A DNA stretch of 15,414 nt from an uncultured Senegalimassilia sp. (lineage in GTDB: Bacteria; Actinomycetota; Coriobacteriia; Coriobacteriales; Eggerthellaceae), in assembly GCA_934661765.1 (NCBI GenBank), contig CAKUJT010000058.1, forward strand, positions 1 through 15,414. The letters are read 5' to 3'. The translations under genes were made by a program, and so were the position numbers. This document shows, in pieces, positions 12,953 to 15,414 of this stretch. The notes beneath the pieces are model-generated. The model was not told the DNA's origin. It searched no databases and saw nothing but the letters and a program-made list of their open reading frames with translations. The stretch's first letter is position 1. Each line of letters starts with the position of its first letter.

Positions 12953-12983
12953 CTCGCGCATTCGCCTTCGAGACGTGCGCGAG
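12953..12983 (+). terminator. Hairpin closing the nucleotidyltransferase cassette
   Basis: CTCGCGCA (12953-12960) pairs perfectly with TGCGCGAG (12976-12983), 11 nt past the stop codon, with a 15-nt loop and followed by ACTTTAC. Position and symmetry suggest a terminator; the T content after the stem is modest. Confidence 0.55.
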
Positions 12984-12992
12984 ACTTTACGT

Positions 12993-13018
12993 TACCGGCT
13001 GCCCCTATCCGGTAGAAT
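12993..13018 (+). promoter_or_regulatory. Candidate promoter of the SPFH gene with an overlapping palindrome
   Basis: TAGAAT at 13013-13018 matches the bacterial -10 consensus at five of six positions and lies 28 nt before the start codon. No good -35 box is seen at the right distance. TACCGG (12993-12998) and CCGGTA (13009-13014) form an inverted repeat touching the -10 box, a possible repressor site. Confidence 0.4.
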
Positions 13019-13046
13019 CAGCTCATCCCAGCAGAAAGGAAGCCCC

Positions 13047-13997
13047 ATGATCATTCTTACCCTGCTTATCCTGTTCGTCATCGCGGCCGTCGGGTCCGCG
13101 GTCGCCGGCTCGCCGATGCTGTTCGTCGTGCGGCAGCAGGAGGCGTCCATCATCGAGCGTCTCGGCAAGTTCAACCGCATCGTGCAGCCAGGCCTTCACT
13201 TCCTGATCCCGATCATCGAGCGCCGCGCCGCCGAGGTCAACCTGCGTACCCAGGAGGCGCGCTACTCGCTCAACGGCAAGACCAAGGACAACGTGACCAT
13301 CGGCACGGCGGTCTCGGTTCAGTTCCGCGTCGACCAGATGCCCGCCCAGACCGTCGAGCAGTCGGGCGTTTACCGCAGCTACTACATCCTGAGCAACCCC
13401 ATCGACCAGATGGAAAGCTACATCGCCGACGCGCTGCGCTCGGCCATCCCCGGTTACACGCTTGACGAGGTGTTCGACAACAAAGACCTCATCGCGCAAA
13501 ACGTGAAGGATTCCGTGACGGAGCTCATGGCGGGCTACGGCTACGACATCATCACCACGCTCATCACCGACATCGAGCTGCCGAAGGACGTCGAGCGTTC
13601 GATGAACGCAATCAACTCCGCGCAGCGCGACCAGGAGGCGGCGAAGGCCCTTGCCGAGGCCGAGCGCACCAAGACCGTCGTAGCGGCGCGCGCCCAGGCC
13701 GAGGCCATGGAGCAGACGGGCATCGGCATCGCGAACCAGCGCAAGGCCATCGCCGACGGCATCGCCGCATCGCTTGACGTGATCAAGTCCTCGGGCGTGT
13801 CGGCCAAGGAAGCGAACGACCTGTTCACGTACACCCAGTGGGTGGAGATGATGGGATCGTTCGCCGAATCCGGCAAGGCCTCGACCATCCTGCTTCCGTC
13901 AGGCTTCGAGGGTTCCTCCTCGATCCTCCCGGACGTCCTCGCAGCGCAAGCCGCCCAGCAAAAGCCCGAAGGCGAAGGCAACCCTTTCGAAGCCTAA
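13047..13997 (+). CDS. SPFH/band 7 membrane protein (stomatin/prohibitin type)
   Basis: A 316-aa protein with one N-terminal membrane helix (about 2-26), then an SPFH domain starting at VRQQEASIIERLGKFNRIVQ and PGLHFLIPIIERR, with the typical NLRTQE segment. An alanine- and glutamate-rich coiled-coil region follows (about 185-250, with AKALAEAERTKTVVAARAQA), then a C-terminal tail ending NPFEA. These proteins form membrane-bound oligomeric scaffolds, often paired with an NfeD-type protein; none is visible here. Start ATG at 13047 has AAAGGAAG upstream; the open frame from 12975 is an artefact that crosses the promoter. It is a single gene, convergent with the alcohol dehydrogenase gene. The family is clear; the cellular role is not. 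Confidence 0.92.
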   Translation: MIILTLLILFVIAAVGSAVAGSPMLFVVRQQEASIIERLGKFNRIVQPGLHFLIPIIERRAAEVNLRTQEARYSLNGKTKDNVTIGTAVSVQFRVDQMPAQTVEQSGVYRSYYILSNPIDQMESYIADALRSAIPGYTLDEVFDNKDLIAQNVKDSVTELMAGYGYDIITTLITDIELPKDVERSMNAINSAQRDQEAAKALAEAERTKTVVAARAQAEAMEQTGIGIANQRKAIADGIAASLDVIKSSGVSAKEANDLFTYTQWVEMMGSFAESGKASTILLPSGFEGSSSILPDVLAAQAAQQKPEGEGNPFEA

Positions 13998-14073
13998 GCC
14001 AAGACCCGGCTTTGACTCGCCCAAGGTCGCCGGGGATGCATATATGCCACAAGAGAATCGTTAACAAACGAGA

Positions 14074-14110
14074 AGGGGTCGGCCCCGGAGTTCTTCCAGG
14101 GCCGACCCCT
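14074..14110. terminator. Bidirectional terminator between convergent genes
   Basis: AGGGGTCGGCCC (14074-14085) and GGGCCGACCCCT (14099-14110) form a perfect 12-bp stem with a 13-nt loop. It lies 77 nt after the SPFH gene's stop and 74 nt after the alcohol dehydrogenase gene's stop on the opposite strand. On the minus strand the stem is followed by TCTCGTTTGTT, giving some U-richness. It is the clearest terminator-like structure in the window. Confidence 0.75.
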
Positions 14111-14183
14111 AGTAGGTTATGCCTTTACCGCGGCCGTTCTGGTCTTGCACCAACACCAAGACTCGGGGTCAGCGCCAACAACC

Positions 14184-15347
14184 TTACGCCATGACCTTGC
14201 GGAACAGGTCGACCACCTGGGCGTGGTCGGCTTCGCGGGGGTTGCCCGGGAAGCAGGCGTCAGCCATGGCATCGGTTGCCAGCTGCTCGAGGTCTTCCGC
14301 CACCAGACCGTTGCAGGTATGCGGGATCTCCACGTCGACGGACAGCTGGCGCACGGCGGCGATGGCCGCATCGGCGGCCTCTTCCGTGCTCATACCCGCA
14401 ACGTCGACGCCCATGGCACGCGCCACGTCGACAAGGCGCTCAGCGCACACCGGCTTATTGAACTCCATGGCCACCGGCAGCAGCATAGCGCACGCCACGC
14501 CGTGAGGGGTATCGTAATGCGCCGAAAGCGTGTGCGCCATGGCGTGGTCGATGCCCAGGCCGACGTTGGAAAAGCCCATGCCGGCAACGTACTGGCCAAG
14601 CGCCATGCCCTCGCGGCCGGCGCCCGGCTCGCCCGACTTCGCCTCGGCGTACGCCGCGCGCAGATTCTTCGAGATCAGCTCGATAGCCTTCAGATGGAAC
14701 ATATCGGACAGCTCCCAAGCGCCCTTCGTGGTGTAGCCCTCGATGGCGTGCGTGAGCGCGTCCATACCCGTCGCCGCGGTCAGGCCCGCCGGCATGCTGG
14801 CCATCATGTCGGGGTCGACCACCGCCACGTCGGGGATATCGTTGACGTCGACGCACACGAACTTGCGGACCTTCTCCGGATCGGTGATGACGTAGTTGAT
14901 GGTGACCTCGGCCGCCGTGCCCGCCGTGGTGGGGACGGCGATGGTGAACGTGGCGTGGTTCTTCGTGGGCGCCACGCCCTCAAGCGAGACCACGTCGGCG
15001 AACTCGGGGTTCTCCGCGATGATGCCGATGCCCTTGGCGGTGTCCATGGCCGAGCCGCCGCCCACGGCCACGATCATGTCGGCGCCGGAAGCCTTGAACG
15101 CAGCCACGCCGTCCTGCACGTTCTTGATGGTGGGGTTGGGCTTGATCTGGTCGTAAAGCTCCCACAGGATGCCGGCCTCGTCGAGCTTGGCCGTCACCTT
15201 GCCCGTGACGCCGAATCTCACCAGGTCAGGGTCGGAGCACACGAACGCCTTCGCGAAGCCGCGGCGCGTGATCTCGCCGGGAATCTCCCCGATCGCGCCG
15301 GCGCCGTGATACGAGATGTTGTTGAGCACGAAACGATTGACCGCCAT
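14184..15347 (-). CDS. fucO: Iron-dependent alcohol dehydrogenase, lactaldehyde reductase (1,2-propanediol oxidoreductase) type
   Basis: A 387-aa group III iron-dependent alcohol dehydrogenase that aligns along its length with my memory of E. coli FucO. FucO reduces lactaldehyde to 1,2-propanediol with NADH during anaerobic fucose or rhamnose use. Visible motifs are the nucleotide-binding VGGGSAMDTAK (95-105), AVPTTAGTAAEVTINYVITD (137-156), and metal ligands D196 and H200 in GMDALTHAIEG, H268 in DHAMAH and H282 in TPHGVACA, at the positions that bind iron in FucO. Start ATG at 15347 has AGGGGG 7 nt upstream. No fucose or rhamnose catabolic gene is in the window, so in this organism it may act on other short aldehydes; acetaldehyde from ethanolamine would fit the permease at the other end, but that is speculation. 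It is a single gene on the minus strand. Confidence 0.9.
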   Translation of the reverse strand: MAVNRFVLNNISYHGAGAIGEIPGEITRRGFAKAFVCSDPDLVRFGVTGKVTAKLDEAGILWELYDQIKPNPTIKNVQDGVAAFKASGADMIVAVGGGSAMDTAKGIGIIAENPEFADVVSLEGVAPTKNHATFTIAVPTTAGTAAEVTINYVITDPEKVRKFVCVDVNDIPDVAVVDPDMMASMPAGLTAATGMDALTHAIEGYTTKGAWELSDMFHLKAIELISKNLRAAYAEAKSGEPGAGREGMALGQYVAGMGFSNVGLGIDHAMAHTLSAHYDTPHGVACAMLLPVAMEFNKPVCAERLVDVARAMGVDVAGMSTEEAADAAIAAVRQLSVDVEIPHTCNGLVAEDLEQLATDAMADACFPGNPREADHAQVVDLFRKVMA

Positions 15348-15368
15348 GGCGGCACCCCCTTTACATGA

Positions 15369-15401
15369 GCGGGCTTTGCGGTTTCCCCTGACGAAGCCCG
15401 C
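15369..15401. promoter_or_regulatory. Inverted repeat upstream of the FucO-like gene
   Basis: GCGGGCTT (15369-15376) and AAGCCCGC (15394-15401) are perfect reverse complements with a 17-nt spacer, 22-54 nt upstream of the start codon. It may be a regulator site or the terminator of the gene beyond the window. The remaining edge sequence is too short to judge. Confidence 0.4.
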
Positions 15402-15414
15402 ACCGTTACAGCTG

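Noticed and set aside
14145..15368. A 407-codon plus-strand open frame across the alcohol dehydrogenase gene
   Set aside because: Antisense to a gene with all FucO metal ligands intact; the translation is His- and Arg-rich with no motif.

Overview
The window looks like chromosomal DNA of a high-GC anaerobe of the Coriobacteriia, most probably Eggerthellaceae (an Eggerthella/Gordonibacter type of genome). The grounds are the strong GC bias with long antisense open frames, the respiratory molybdoenzyme gene set, and a LuxR regulator whose N-terminal half is a polytopic membrane domain, an architecture expanded in that group. This is inference from gene content; no 16S or marker gene is present.

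Layout. The left edge (1-350, minus) is the N-terminal part of an APC-type permease resembling ethanolamine permeases. Next, all on the minus strand, are a two-gene NapG/NapH-type iron-sulfur quinol-oxidising module (573-2390), a TorD-family chaperone (2687-3430), an 800-nt gene-free stretch full of hairpins (3431-4232), and a DMSO-reductase-type operon of membrane anchor (4233-5039), four-cluster ferredoxin (5043-5678) and Tat-exported molybdopterin catalytic subunit (5675-8725, probable TTG start). Upstream of it is an unrecognised 289-aa protein built from a tandem pair of similar domains (8979-9848). Diverging from that gene is the membrane LuxR regulator (10152-11717); the shared promoter region holds two identical 13-nt boxes and a 14-bp palindrome, a good candidate operator.

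To the right is a small, visibly more AT-rich two-gene cassette (11996-12941) with a 14-bp inverted repeat upstream: a 103-aa charged protein overlapping a nucleotidyltransferase-fold protein, a toxin-antitoxin-like arrangement. Then come an SPFH/band-7 membrane protein (13047-13997) and, convergently, an iron-dependent alcohol dehydrogenase very like lactaldehyde reductase FucO (14184-15347), with a bidirectional terminator hairpin between them.

Working model: quinol electrons reach the exported molybdoenzyme through the DmsC-like anchor and DmsB-like ferredoxin, with the NapGH-like pair a possible second electron input. TorD-type chaperoning loads the cofactor before Tat export, and the LuxR protein may switch the system on in response to the substrate. 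The substrate cannot be read from the sequence. Three copies of a REPIN-like inverted-repeat element (27-nt arms) lie in gaps of this module, and an additional 141-nt nested inverted repeat lies in the 800-nt gap.
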